Assembly (NCBI RefSeq): GCF_017745275.1
Contig: NZ_JAGHZS010000002.1
Location: 171,761-235,760 of the forward strand
Source: Chitinophaga sp.
Lineage (GTDB): Bacteria; Bacteroidota; Bacteroidia; Chitinophagales; Chitinophagaceae
Direction: 5' to 3'
DNA: 64,000 nucleotides
The position numbers and the translations under genes are program-made. Positions 1 through 10,600 of this stretch are shown here, piece after piece. Under the pieces are notes generated by a model. That model was not told the origin of the DNA. It did not search any database and worked only from the letters and a program-made list of their open reading frames with translations. The first letter of the stretch is position 1; the number at the start of each line of letters is the position of its first letter.

Positions 1-1
1 A

Positions 2-3000
2 GACCTGAACACCAGGGCAAACATTACCCGTAATATTATCCGCAATCCTTTTGGTGGAGCACCCAACAATACCAACACTGCTTATGGCATCTATTTCTCC
101 GGAACCGATGCACTTGCTCAATTGGAAAATGTGGTAAGCAATAACCTGCTGCATAATTTTACAGGCAGGGGAGATGTGTATGGGATCTATAACTATAGTT
201 CAGACAACGTTTGGTATTATCACAATACGATTGCGTTGGATGGCGCCTCTACGGCCTCCGCGACTTACACTACCCGCGGATTTTACCAGACATCCAAAGC
301 AGATGGTGTTGAATTTGTAAACAACATCATTTCGCTGACACGTACCGGTGGCGGCAATAAATACTGTATTTATTTCACTGCTACCAATGGTACCATCCAC
401 GCCAACAGGAATGACTATCACCTGGCAGTGGCAGGCGGTACCAATAACGTTGGCTATTATGGCGCCAACAACGCCAGCCTGCTTGATTGGCAAACTGCGT
501 CCAAACAGGATAGTAATTCTGTAAGTTCCAATCCATTGTTCGTATCTGTTAGCAGCGGTAACTATCAACCTGCCAACGCCTCTATTGATAATAAAGGTAC
601 ACCGGTAAATATCACGGTGGATATTAACAATGCTACCAGGAGCACCACTACACCGGATATTGGTGCATATGAATTTACTCCAGGTCCATGCGTAACACCA
701 CCTTTGGGAGGTAATGCACAGGTGAGTCCATCTGTGATTTGTGTGAATAGAAAAGTAGCCTTAACGCTGACAGACAATACCATCGGTTTGGGACAAACCT
801 ACCAATGGCAAAAATCTGCCACCGCTAACGGTACCTATACACCGGTAGGTGGTTTGTTGAGCAACCCGGATACTGTAATTACGGCTGTCACTACCTCGTG
901 GTATCGTGTAGCCGTTACCTGCAGTGGTAATACGGCTTACTCACAGCCCATCCTGCTCACCGTAAACCAGGCTTTCCCGGCAGGATCATACACCATTAAT
1001 AAAAATCTCCCTGCCAGCGCCACCAACTTTATCAGCTTCAACGCAGCTAAAGCGGCTATGGAATGTGGTATTCAGGGGCCTATCGTGATGAATGTAGCGC
1101 CGGCCTCCGGTCCTTACCTCGAACAACTGGTGCTGGATTCTATCGCAGGTACTTCTGCGATCAATACCATTACCTTTAACGGTAACGGCAATACGATAAA
1201 ATTTGCGCCTTCCGAGAGCAACGAAAGAGCGGTCATCAAATTGCGTGGCGCCGATCACATCACGTTCGATAGTCTTGTTATTGACGCTACCAACGGCGAT
1301 TATGGATATGGCGTACAATTGCTGAACAATGCTGACAGCAACAAAATCACCCGTTGTACCATCCTGACAGATACTGAAGGTACTTACTATGAATATGCAG
1401 GTATCGTGGTAAATGGCAGCGAATCCAGTCCTGTCAGCGGTACCAATAATGGTTGTGATGGTAATATCTTCTCAAAAAATACCATCACCGGTGGCTATTA
1501 TGGTATCGCGATCTATGCGGAAACAAGCTCACCTGCTACCCGCAACAACATCAGCTATAATACCATCAAAGAGTTTTATGAAACGGGTATCTCGGTCGGC
1601 TATACAACCGGCACCCTGGTAGATCACAACGATATTTCCAGGCCGGGACGTACCAGTAGCAGCTATTCTGTATATGGTATCAGCGTGGATAATAAATCGG
1701 CAGATGTAGTGGTAAGTAATAACCGCATCCACAACATGCTTGGAGGTTCGCCTAATTCCACCTCATCTGTATACGGGCTTGAGTTTTCGTATGCTGATGC
1801 CACCGCTACCAATCCTGCCAAAGTTTTCAACAACGTGGTGTATGATATCCGCGGACAAGGTACACAGTACGGTTTCTCCAACTACAGTACCGATTACGTC
1901 TACTATTATCATAACACTATTGTGCTGAATGATAGTAAAAACACTTCTTCCAATACCACCACCGGTTTGTACCAGTCAGGTACTGCTACAGGTATACAGT
2001 TTTTCGACAATATACTTGACATCAGCAGGGCTGGCAGAGGCTCCAGAACGGGTGTGAGTATTGGCACCGGCACCGTGCTGACTTCCAACTACAATGACAT
2101 CTTTGTAAAAAGTGATTTCAATACCGCTTATACCGGTGTAGCAGGTGCCAACTATGCTACCCTCGCGGCATGGACAGCCGGCACCAAACTGGATAGCAAC
2201 TCACTGGCTGTTCCGCCTGTATTTGCAGATCCTGTTGCCGGCAACTTTGCCCCGGTAATATCTCCTCTTGACAACACCGGTAAATCAGTAGGCATCACCA
2301 CAGATATTCTGGGTACAAGCAGAAGTACTACCAAACCTGATATGGGCGCCTATGAAGTAAGTGTGCCTAATTGCAGCAAACCGGTAGTACCAGGTACTGC
2401 TACGGTGTTCCCGCTTACTCCTGTATGTACAGGTACCGACATTAAACTGGACCTGACAGGCAATAGTACCGGTGGTACCCAAACCTACCAGTGGCAACGT
2501 GCTGCATCTGCTTCCGGTCCATGGGTAAATGCCAGCGATACCCAGTACGTAAGCGTATTTAATACTACCATCAGTATCGAAAATTACTACCGCTGCCGGG
2601 TTATATGCGGAGGCACCGATAGTGCTTATTCTACTGTTGTAAAGGCCAATCTGAATCCGCCATTACTGGCGGGGGTGTATACCATTAACCCGGCATTGCC
2701 TACCAGTACTACTAACTTCCAGTCGTTCAGCAGCGCTGTTTCCAAACTGGAATGCGGTATAGCCGGTCCTGTTACCTTCCTTGCAAAAGCAGGTACTTAC
2801 ACCGAGCAGATTACCATGCATCATATCCCGGGCGCGTCTGCGGTGAACAGGGTTACCTTTAGCAGCGAAACCGGCAACACTACCGCCGTAACGCTTACCT
2901 ATACCGGTACCAGCGGACTGAATTATGTGCTGAAGCTGGATAGTGTGGACTATGTTACCTGGAAGGCGATCACGGTTAAACCTGCAGGTACTGCTAATGC

Positions 3001-6000
3001 AAGAGGCGTGGTGTATACTAACACCTCCTCCTACGACAGTATCAGTGGCTGTATCATTCCTTTACCGGCTACTACCAGCACAGGAACAGCAGTGAGTGGT
3101 ATATACGGGGACGAATGTACCGGCACCGGCAACGTGATCAGTGGTAATATCATCAGCAACGGATCTAATGGTATCTACTGGTCAGGCTCTTACAGCTCTA
3201 TTACGCCTGGCCTGGTACTGGACAGCAACCAACTGAATCAATCCTATGTAAACGGTATCTATGCAGAATATACCGACAGCCTGGTGATTCAGCGTAACCA
3301 GGTGAGTATGAGCGGCAACCTCGCTTTCGATGCTTATGGCATCCATGCAGATAACGCCAACGGGTATATTATTTCTGGGAACAAAGTTACCATCAACAAT
3401 ACGACAGACGATATCCACGGCATCTACCTGGAGAACGCAGAGGCTAATGCAGGTATAAAAGGACTGGTGTCCGGTAACCGGATCATTACAAGAGGAAATA
3501 TTACGGGGGACGTACGCGGACTGGAGGTTTACCAGGTTAACGCTGCCACTATTTCCAACAACGTGATCAGCATGAAAGCTAGTGGTACCAATGCCTATGG
3601 CATTTACAGCGAAACCAGTTCCAATCTCAACTACTATAACAACTCCGTGCTGAACAGCAGTGTTACCACAGACGACAACTACGCTGCTTATTTCAGCCAC
3701 ACCTCCAGCTACTATGGTAATGTGAGGATTAAAAACAACATTTTTGCATCAGATACCAGTGGTGTGGCAATGTACGTAGCCGACCCGCTTTACCTGAAAA
3801 GCGATTACAATACGTTGTATACAAAAGGTACTGTACTCGTAAAACAGGCAACGCCTGCCGGCAGCTATGCTACGTTGCATGACTATATCAGCGCAGATAC
3901 CCTTGATATCAATTCCATTGTTTATAAACCGGCGTTTGTAAGCGATACCACGTTGCAGCCTGCTATTGCCAACCCTGAAGTATGGGCTATCCATGGCCGT
4001 GGTGTGCAGATAGAAGGTAACGACAAAGATATCAACGGCGCAACCAGACCGGTTAAACTGACCGATGGTGTACCTGATATGGGGGCTTATGAGTTCCTGC
4101 CAACAGCTGTACCACCAGTGTTGACCGCCTTCCCCGCCGCACCGGCGCCAGGCGTAACACAAACATTTATGTTTGGTACAGACACGGTTACAAAAATCAC
4201 CTGGAACCCGGGTACGGCTATCCCTGCCAACATAGCAGTAAGGCGTTACTCTGGTATTAAGCCACCTAACCTGGCTAACGGTACCGCACATATGTATTTC
4301 TATACAGATGTGGATGTAACACCTGCTAATGGTCAATACAACTTTAACATTGATCAGTTCTATCTCGATCCATGGCAAGGTTTTATCAGGCGTCAGAAAG
4401 ACATCCGGATGGGACGTACTGACAGCGCCAATACCTGGGTAGTTGACTCGCTGAGTCATGTATATGATATCCCGAACATAATCAGGGATAGCTCGCTGCA
4501 CTTCCTGGATAAGTTTACCGGTTTGAATGGTGGTATCAACAATACGCAGTTATTACAACCGGCCGACAGTTCAAACAGGGGCACCCGGTTCTGGGTAGGC
4601 TATGGCCATCACCAGTTCTTTGCAGGCGACAATACACAGAACATGGTATTGTATCTCAATGCACAGGATTCTGCCAATGTTACCGTTCATATCAATGGTA
4701 CCAGCTGGGAACGTGTGTATCATATTCCGTCTAATAAAACCATCACTACGGAGATTATACCTAAGACCGGGCTGAATGATGCGCGTCTGATAGAAGAAGG
4801 GTTGTCTGATAGAGGCATTAGTATAGAAAGTGATGTGCCCATTGTTGCTTATGCACATATCTATGGCAGCGCCTCTTCCGGTGCCACCATGCTGCTGCCG
4901 GTAGGTACTTATGGATATGAATATGCGACTATGTCATCCAGGCAGAATTATAGTACCGATACCTATTCCTGGTTCTATGTGATTGCCGACTATGACAATA
5001 CCAAAGTAGAAATTACCCCTTCTGTACCAACATTGGCCGGCAAGCCAGCCAATACAACGTTCACGGTTACACTGAATAAAGGAGAAGTGTACCAGGTGTT
5101 GGGTGCTATGATGCCAGGCGGTGGCAGCGAAGGATATGACCTCACCGGTAGCCATGTAAGATCGGTGATCAACGAAGAAGGCAAATGTTATCCGATGGCC
5201 GTATTCTCCGGCAGCAGCCGTACCGGTATTGGTTGTGGCGGATCGTCAGGCGGTTCCGGTGATAACCTGATCCAGCAGAACTTCCCATCGCAGGCATGGG
5301 GTAAGAAATACTTCACCGCACCAACTTCCAACAGCAGCGGCGCCAGCTCCTTTATGACCAACATATACCGCGTGCTGGTGAAAGATCCCGCTACCCAGGT
5401 AAAAGTAAATGGTATTGTGTTAACAGGTTTGATCAATAACCGGTTTTACCAGTTTGAAAGCAATACCGCTGACAATATTGAAGCTAATCAGCCTATCATG
5501 GTGGCCCAGTATATGTCGTCCAGCGGAAGCTGTTCCAATACCAATGGAGATGGTGATCCGGAAATGATCTACCTGAGCCCGGTAGAACAAGGTATCAGGA
5601 AAGTAGGGCTATACCGCAATACACGGGAAGCCATCAATGTCAATTATCTGACCCTTATTATACCAACAGCGGGTGTGTCCTCCCTGTTGATCGATGGCAG
5701 CGCGACTTTCGATCATACCTATCCGCATCCTAACGCCACAGGCTATACGGTAGTGGTGAAACGCTGGCCTGCTGCACCAGCACAGTGTACTGTTAGCAGC
5801 GACTCTGCGTTTACCGCCATTACCTATGGCCTTGGAAGTGTGGAAAGCTACGGTTACAACGCCGGTACTTTGGTGAAAAATCTGAACATCCTGCCTTCAT
5901 TCAACAACGTAATGAATAACAGTGGTCAGAATAACACCTATACCTGTGCTAAAACACCGTTCCGCTTCTCTATGCTGATACCGGTGAAACCAACCAGTAT

Positions 6001-7273
6001 TACCTGGAAATTCAGCCAGGTAGCTAATCTGGCGCCTAAAACAGATATAGTACAGAACAACCCTGTACCGGTAGATTCGATGATCAGCAATGAGCGTAAA
6101 TACTATCGCTTCACTATACCAGCGGATTACATTTTCAGTAAACCAGGTTTGTACGATGTACCGATCCTCATTTCACATCCTGATATTGAAAGCTGCAGCA
6201 ATAGCTTTGAAAGCATCCTGCAGATTAAGGTGATCCCTGCGCCTGTGGTGAATTTCAGTGTTGATTACACCGGCTGCTTAAATGACGGCGCCCTCTTTAA
6301 AGGAACCGCTGCTACCAGCAACGGTGTGGCTATCAGCAGCTGGAAATGGAACTTTGGCGATTCAACCCTGGGTACCGCAAAAGACACCCTGAAATACTAC
6401 AGGTATCCAGGCGTGAAACAGGTGAAACTGAGCATTGTAGCGGCTGAAGGCTGCGTAGGCGATACCACCAAAGAAGTGGAAGTTTATGCGCCTGCTGTTG
6501 CCCGGATTGTAAAAGACTCCATGACGGTTTGTAGTGGCACCAATGTGACCCTGTCTGCCAAAGATCCGGAACCGGGTGTATTGTATAACTGGTACGACGC
6601 ACCGGTAGCAGGTAACCTGTTGTTTACCGGAAACGACTATACGATTAATAATATCGCAGCTGATGGCACCTACTATCTCGAAACACTCACCCATGGATGT
6701 CCGGGTGCTTCCCGTGCCAAAGCCATCGTGCATGTGTTGCCGGTTCTTGCTACACCGGTAGTGACGGTAGACAGTATTGGCGTGAATTTGATCCGGTTTA
6801 AATGGAAGGCGATCGCCAATGCTACCGGTTACGAGGTATCTGTTGATGGCGGCAATACCTGGACCCTGCCTTCATCCGGAAGGGAAGGACTGGTACACCT
6901 TATCAGCGGCTTACAACCAGTGCAGACCGTGAAACTGATTGTACGTGCAAAAGGTTGTGAAGACAAGGAATCACTGCCAGCAGAAGGTAAGACGTTGCCT
7001 GACGGTGTATATATTCCAAATACGTTTACGCCAAACAACGATGGTAAAAATGATGTGCTGCTGGTCTATGGCTATATCATCAAACAAATGCACATGACCA
7101 TTTTTGACCAGTGGGGCGAAAAAGTATTCGAATCCAACAACCAGACAACCGGCTGGGATGGCCAATACAAAGGAAAAGCATTGCCTTCCGGCGTGTATAT
7201 CTATGTATGTCATCTTACCCTTACTGACGGCAGTAAAACAGAAAAGAAGGGAGTTATTAACCTGATCCGTTAA
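2..7273 (+). CDS. Giant T9SS type B cargo protein (beta-helix, IgGFc-like, PKD), 5'-truncated by window
   Basis: The frame is open from base 2, so the true start lies upstream of the window; at least 2,423 codons are visible. From N to C it has: right-handed parallel beta-helix stretches rich in N-N-x-I and Y-Y-H-N-T turns (to about 4.1 kb); an IgGFc-binding-protein-like domain (about 4570-5870) starting at RFWVGYGHHQF; a PKD-like domain (about 6240-6490, W-x-W-N-F-G-D); an Ig-like Cys-containing segment (about 6510-6740); a Fn3-like segment; and a gliding-motility-associated type B C-terminal sorting domain (from PNTFTPNNDGKND to the end). The last marks outer-membrane translocation by the type IX secretion system. 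It is followed 10 bp later by another secreted protein and then by PorP/SprF and PorE-like genes. Inference: a surface adhesin or matrix protein. Its ligand is unknown. Confidence 0.9.
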   Translation, partial: DLNTRANITRNIIRNPFGGAPNNTNTAYGIYFSGTDALAQLENVVSNNLLHNFTGRGDVYGIYNYSSDNVWYYHNTIALDGASTASATYTTRGFYQTSKADGVEFVNNIISLTRTGGGNKYCIYFTATNGTIHANRNDYHLAVAGGTNNVGYYGANNASLLDWQTASKQDSNSVSSNPLFVSVSSGNYQPANASIDNKGTPVNITVDINNATRSTTTPDIGAYEFTPGPCVTPPLGGNAQVSPSVICVNRKVALTLTDNTIGLGQTYQWQKSATANGTYTPVGGLLSNPDTVITAVTTSWYRVAVTCSGNTAYSQPILLTVNQAFPAGSYTINKNLPASATNFISFNAAKAAMECGIQGPIVMNVAPASGPYLEQLVLDSIAGTSAINTITFNGNGNTIKFAPSESNERAVIKLRGADHITFDSLVIDATNGDYGYGVQLLNNADSNKITRCTILTDTEGTYYEYAGIVVNGSESSPVSGTNNGCDGNIFSKNTITGGYYGIAIYAETSSPATRNNISYNTIKEFYETGISVGYTTGTLVDHNDISRPGRTSSSYSVYGISVDNKSADVVVSNNRIHNMLGGSPNSTSSVYGLEFSYADATATNPAKVFNNVVYDIRGQGTQYGFSNYSTDYVYYYHNTIVLNDSKNTSSNTTTGLYQSGTATGIQFFDNILDISRAGRGSRTGVSIGTGTVLTSNYNDIFVKSDFNTAYTGVAGANYATLAAWTAGTKLDSNSLAVPPVFADPVAGNFAPVISPLDNTGKSVGITTDILGTSRSTTKPDMGAYEVSVPNCSKPVVPGTATVFPLTPVCTGTDIKLDLTGNSTGGTQTYQWQRAASASGPWVNASDTQYVSVFNTTISIENYYRCRVICGGTDSAYSTVVKANLNPPLLAGVYTINPALPTSTTNFQSFSSAVSKLECGIAGPVTFLAKAGTYTEQITMHHIPGASAVNRVTFSSETGNTTAVTLTYTGTSGLNYVLKLDSVDYVTWKAITVKPAGTANARGVVYTNTSSYDSISGCIIPLPATTSTGTAVSGIYGDECTGTGNVISGNIISNGSNGIYWSGSYSSITPGLVLDSNQLNQSYVNGIYAEYTDSLVIQRNQVSMSGNLAFDAYGIHADNANGYIISGNKVTINNTTDDIHGIYLENAEANAGIKGLVSGNRIITRGNITGDVRGLEVYQVNAATISNNVISMKASGTNAYGIYSETSSNLNYYNNSVLNSSVTTDDNYAAYFSHTSSYYGNVRIKNNIFASDTSGVAMYVADPLYLKSDYNTLYTKGTVLVKQATPAGSYATLHDYISADTLDINSIVYKPAFVSDTTLQPAIANPEVWAIHGRGVQIEGNDKDINGATRPVKLTDGVPDMGAYEFLPTAVPPVLTAFPAAPAPGVTQTFMFGTDTVTKITWNPGTAIPANIAVRRYSGIKPPNLANGTAHMYFYTDVDVTPANGQYNFNIDQFYLDPWQGFIRRQKDIRMGRTDSANTWVVDSLSHVYDIPNIIRDSSLHFLDKFTGLNGGINNTQLLQPADSSNRGTRFWVGYGHHQFFAGDNTQNMVLYLNAQDSANVTVHINGTSWERVYHIPSNKTITTEIIPKTGLNDARLIEEGLSDRGISIESDVPIVAYAHIYGSASSGATMLLPVGTYGYEYATMSSRQNYSTDTYSWFYVIADYDNTKVEITPSVPTLAGKPANTTFTVTLNKGEVYQVLGAMMPGGGSEGYDLTGSHVRSVINEEGKCYPMAVFSGSSRTGIGCGGSSGGSGDNLIQQNFPSQAWGKKYFTAPTSNSSGASSFMTNIYRVLVKDPATQVKVNGIVLTGLINNRFYQFESNTADNIEANQPIMVAQYMSSSGSCSNTNGDGDPEMIYLSPVEQGIRKVGLYRNTREAINVNYLTLIIPTAGVSSLLIDGSATFDHTYPHPNATGYTVVVKRWPAAPAQCTVSSDSAFTAITYGLGSVESYGYNAGTLVKNLNILPSFNNVMNNSGQNNTYTCAKTPFRFSMLIPVKPTSITWKFSQVANLAPKTDIVQNNPVPVDSMISNERKYYRFTIPADYIFSKPGLYDVPILISHPDIESCSNSFESILQIKVIPAPVVNFSVDYTGCLNDGALFKGTAATSNGVAISSWKWNFGDSTLGTAKDTLKYYRYPGVKQVKLSIVAAEGCVGDTTKEVEVYAPAVARIVKDSMTVCSGTNVTLSAKDPEPGVLYNWYDAPVAGNLLFTGNDYTINNIAADGTYYLETLTHGCPGASRAKAIVHVLPVLATPVVTVDSIGVNLIRFKWKAIANATGYEVSVDGGNTWTLPSSGREGLVHLISGLQPVQTVKLIVRAKGCEDKESLPAEGKTLPDGVYIPNTFTPNNDGKNDVLLVYGYIIKQMHMTIFDQWGEKVFESNNQTTGWDGQYKGKALPSGVYIYVCHLTLTDGSKTEKKGVINLIR
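688..4110 (+). repeat. Two tandem ~1.7 kb Ig-like + beta-helix modules inside the first gene
   Basis: Two successive copies of about 560 residues share the same order: a Cys-containing Ig-like lead (TYQWQKSA at about 800 and TYQWQRAA at about 2480); a Y-T-I-N-x-x-L-P entry followed by E-C-G-I-x-G-P (about 1060 and 2750); a beta-helix; and an exit of the form RSTTxPDxGAYE (about 630, 2320 and, variant, 4070). The sequence before 688 is the tail of a preceding copy, so the array extends upstream. The copies are clearly diverged, which suggests old duplication. Confidence 0.8.
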
Positions 7274-7283
7274 AACCAGTTGT

Positions 7284-7640
7284 ATGAAGAAAATGAGCAT
7301 AGCAAAACTGTTACTGCTTGCCACCGGATATATGATGTTGCATTGGCCTTGTGCCAATGCAACTATCCCGGTCTTCCGGCAGGGAATGGACTCTATAGCG
7401 ATGAACAACCGGTCGGTACTGGTATATCCCAACCCGGTGATGGCGGCGCTGAATATACAGTCGCGCAAACCCGTTCAGCAACTGATACTCTACGCCATGG
7501 ATGGCAGAACCATTAAAAAAGTTGCCACCAGCGGTAAACGCAACCAGCTGTATGTGCAGGATATAAAGAGCGGAGCATATATGCTGAACACCATCTTTGA
7601 AGATGGTACCAGGACGTCGAAGATGATCATCAAACAGTAA
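7284..7640 (+). CDS. Mini secreted protein consisting almost only of a T9SS type A sorting domain
   Basis: 118 residues beginning MKKMSIAKLLLLATGYMMLH, a signal peptide probably cleaved after the PCANA region. After a spacer of about 20 residues comes VLVYPNPVMAALNI, the hallmark start of the Por-secretion (type A) C-terminal sorting domain. The protein ends in SKMIIKQ, typical of that domain. It therefore has essentially no cargo domain. It sits 10 bp after a type B cargo gene and 27 bp before the next one, so it is probably in the same transcript. It may be a small anchored accessory or the eroded remnant of a longer cargo protein; the sequence does not decide. Confidence 0.85.
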   Translation: MKKMSIAKLLLLATGYMMLHWPCANATIPVFRQGMDSIAMNNRSVLVYPNPVMAALNIQSRKPVQQLILYAMDGRTIKKVATSGKRNQLYVQDIKSGAYMLNTIFEDGTRTSKMIIKQ

Positions 7641-7667
7641 TCATTTCAATATGAAAAATTGAAGCAG

Positions 7668-10600
7668 ATGTCAACCAAGCTAATATATTACAAAGCACTT
7701 TTGATTGCCATATCTCAGATACTGTTTCAGTTCGTAGCCAATGTTGCATATGCCCAGAACCTTTCCAACAAAGGGAAAGATTTCTGGGTAGGCTACGGAC
7801 ACCATCAGTTCATGGAAATGGGACAAAGCAACAGCCAGGAAATGATCCTGTACCTCAGTGCTGAACAGCCGGCTACAGTCACTGTTAGCATCACCGGTAC
7901 CAGCTGGACGCGTACGTATAATATCCCGGCCAATACCGTGATTGCATCGGACCTGATTCCAAAATCAGGCGCCATTGATGCCAGGCTTTATTCCCTACCT
8001 CCATCTTTTGGCGGCACCGGTGGGGAAGGTATTTTTACAGGTAAGTCTATTCACATACAAAGTAATGTACCTATTGTAGCCTATGCGCATATTTATGGCA
8101 GCGCCTCTTCCGGCGCTACCATGCTTATGCCGGAAGAAACCTGGGGCTACTCCTATATTTCTGTCAACAGTATGCAGAACTATGCTGATGACTGTTTTTC
8201 CTGGATGTTTGTGATCGCCAACCAAAATAATACCGTAGTAGAAATTACTCCTTCGGTACTTACCCGTAATGGCCGCCCTGCAGGGGTACCTTTTACAGTT
8301 ACACTGAATCGCGGTGATATTTACCAGCTGGTAGGGGCCTCGCTGGGTGGTGGCGCCGGGCGTCAGTTGACAGGTACCACTATCAAGTCTATCGGCAACT
8401 CCGTGGGGCAATGTTACCCCGTAGCCGTATTCTCCGGCAGCAGTCGTACTGCTATCACCTGCAACAACACCAGCAGTAGTGGCGATAATAATATTCAGCA
8501 AATCTTTCCTTTCCAGGCATGGGGTAAACGTTACCTGACGGCGCCCACTTCAGAAGACGATGTACCATCCACGCTGCAGTATAATATCTATAAAGTAGCG
8601 GTAAAAGATCCTACTACTATCGTGAAACGAAATGGCGTCACCCTCACCGGCCTGATTGCCAATTCATACTACGAGTTTGTTAGTAATACCGCCGATTATA
8701 TTGAATCCAATAAACCTGTACTGGTAGCACAGTTCATGTCATCATCAGGTGCCTGCGGCAACAACAACTTACTTGGTGATCCGGAGATGGTATACTTAAG
8801 CCCGGTGGAACAGGCCATTAAAAAGGTAGGTTTTTACCGGAACGACCGGGAATTTATAGAAACCAACTATCTCACCATGATTATACCCACGGCAGGTCTT
8901 ACCTCCCTGAGTATAGATGGCAGCCCCTTATATGACTTCGCTTATCCCCATCCTAACCTCAACGGGTATACGGTAGTGATAAAGCGATGGCCTGCTGCTC
9001 CCGCGCAATGTATTGTAAGCAGCGACTCTGCATTTACCGCCGTTACTTATGGCATAGGCAGCGTAGAAAGCTATGGCTACAATGCCGGTACGATGATCAA
9101 TAACCTCAACGCGGTAGGATCTATCCACAACAGTTATGATACCTCTAAAACATCTAATGACTTCACTTGTACTAATACACCGGTAGAGCTGTCTATTTTA
9201 ATGGCTTATAAACCCACCAAAATGGTGTGGAAGCTCAGCTCCCTCGGCACAGTTATTACACCGAATACAGATGTAACGGTGAATACACCGGTAAGTACCG
9301 GTACGGTCCTGATCAATGGCATTACCTATTATAAATACTCCTTGCCAGGCACGTACCAGTTCAGCACTATCGGAGAATATGATATCCCGGTAATGTCCAC
9401 ACATCCCAGCATCGAAAACTGTAACAACACAGAAAAAGTAGGTTTTACGATATCGGTGAGAGGTAAGCCCCGTGCAGTAATGACTTATGCGCATACCGGT
9501 TGTACGCTTGATACGGTATATTTTAAGGGAGATACCAGCCTGAAAACTCCATTGATCGACCGCTGGAACTGGGAATTTCCGGGAGCAGTAAAAGACAGTG
9601 GTATACGGGTTGGCAAGGTATTCCCTGTAGGTACTGCCGCCATAAAGCTGACTGTTATATCAAAAGATGGTTGTGTGGGAGATACCGCCTTCCAGTTGAC
9701 TACCGTAGCTAAGCCCGTAGCAACATTCACTACAGATGCCACTGCACTCTGCGAAGCTGGCGTGTTGAAAATTACAGATAACGCTACCTATGGCGGCACG
9801 GCCCCGCTGAAATCGTGGTACTGGGATTTTGGTAATGACTCTGTACTAACTGCCACTACCAACGCGGCACAAACGATTACCTACAAAGATCATAATACCT
9901 ACACCATAAAGCATGTAGTAAAAGTAAGTGACCTGTGTATAAGCGACACCGTGTCTAAAACGGTAACGGTATATGCCAAACCCACACCACTGTTCAGTTA
10001 TCCGGGAGATTGCCTGCCTGTTGGAGGCCTGGTGCAGTTTACCAGCGGTGCCACGGTGCCGGATGCGCAAACACTGACTACACATGCCTGGAATTTCGGA
10101 GATGCCAATGCAACGGGAACAAATCCGAATACGTCTGCACTGAAAGATCCTACACATTCCTATACGAAGTTTGGCACTTATTCCATTAAATATAGTGTTA
10201 CTACCGATAAAGGCTGTACGAAAGATACTACGGTAACGGCTATCTTTAAATTAAAACCGCAGCTGGTGTATGCAGCCTTGACGGGTGTTTGCGTAAATAC
10301 CCCGGGTACGGTAGCTATCGGTAAGGCAACTATTCAGAACGGCGTAACCGGAAAGGGTTACTACCGTGGACCAGCCACCGATTCGAGCGGTAACTTTACA
10401 CCTGCTACAGCAGGTGCGGGCACACATACTATCTGGTATATATTTAACACCGATAGTGGTTGCGCCGATTCCATCTCCACCACCATGGTAGTGTATCCCA
10501 AACCTGCAGCCGCCTTTACGGCCGCCGCGGATCTGTGCCTGGGCCAAAGCACCACCTTTACCGACCAGTCTACTATTTCCAGCGGCAGCATTGCCAACTG

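Noticed and set aside
3182..4501. Minus-strand frames of 172 and 250 codons inside the first gene
   Set aside because: Antisense to a well-supported T9SS cargo gene; composition (many Ile/Cys/His) is typical of shadow frames.
7280..7516. 78-codon plus-strand frame overlapping the mini CTD gene
   Set aside because: The frame at 7284 has a signal peptide and a type A sorting domain; the other frame has neither.
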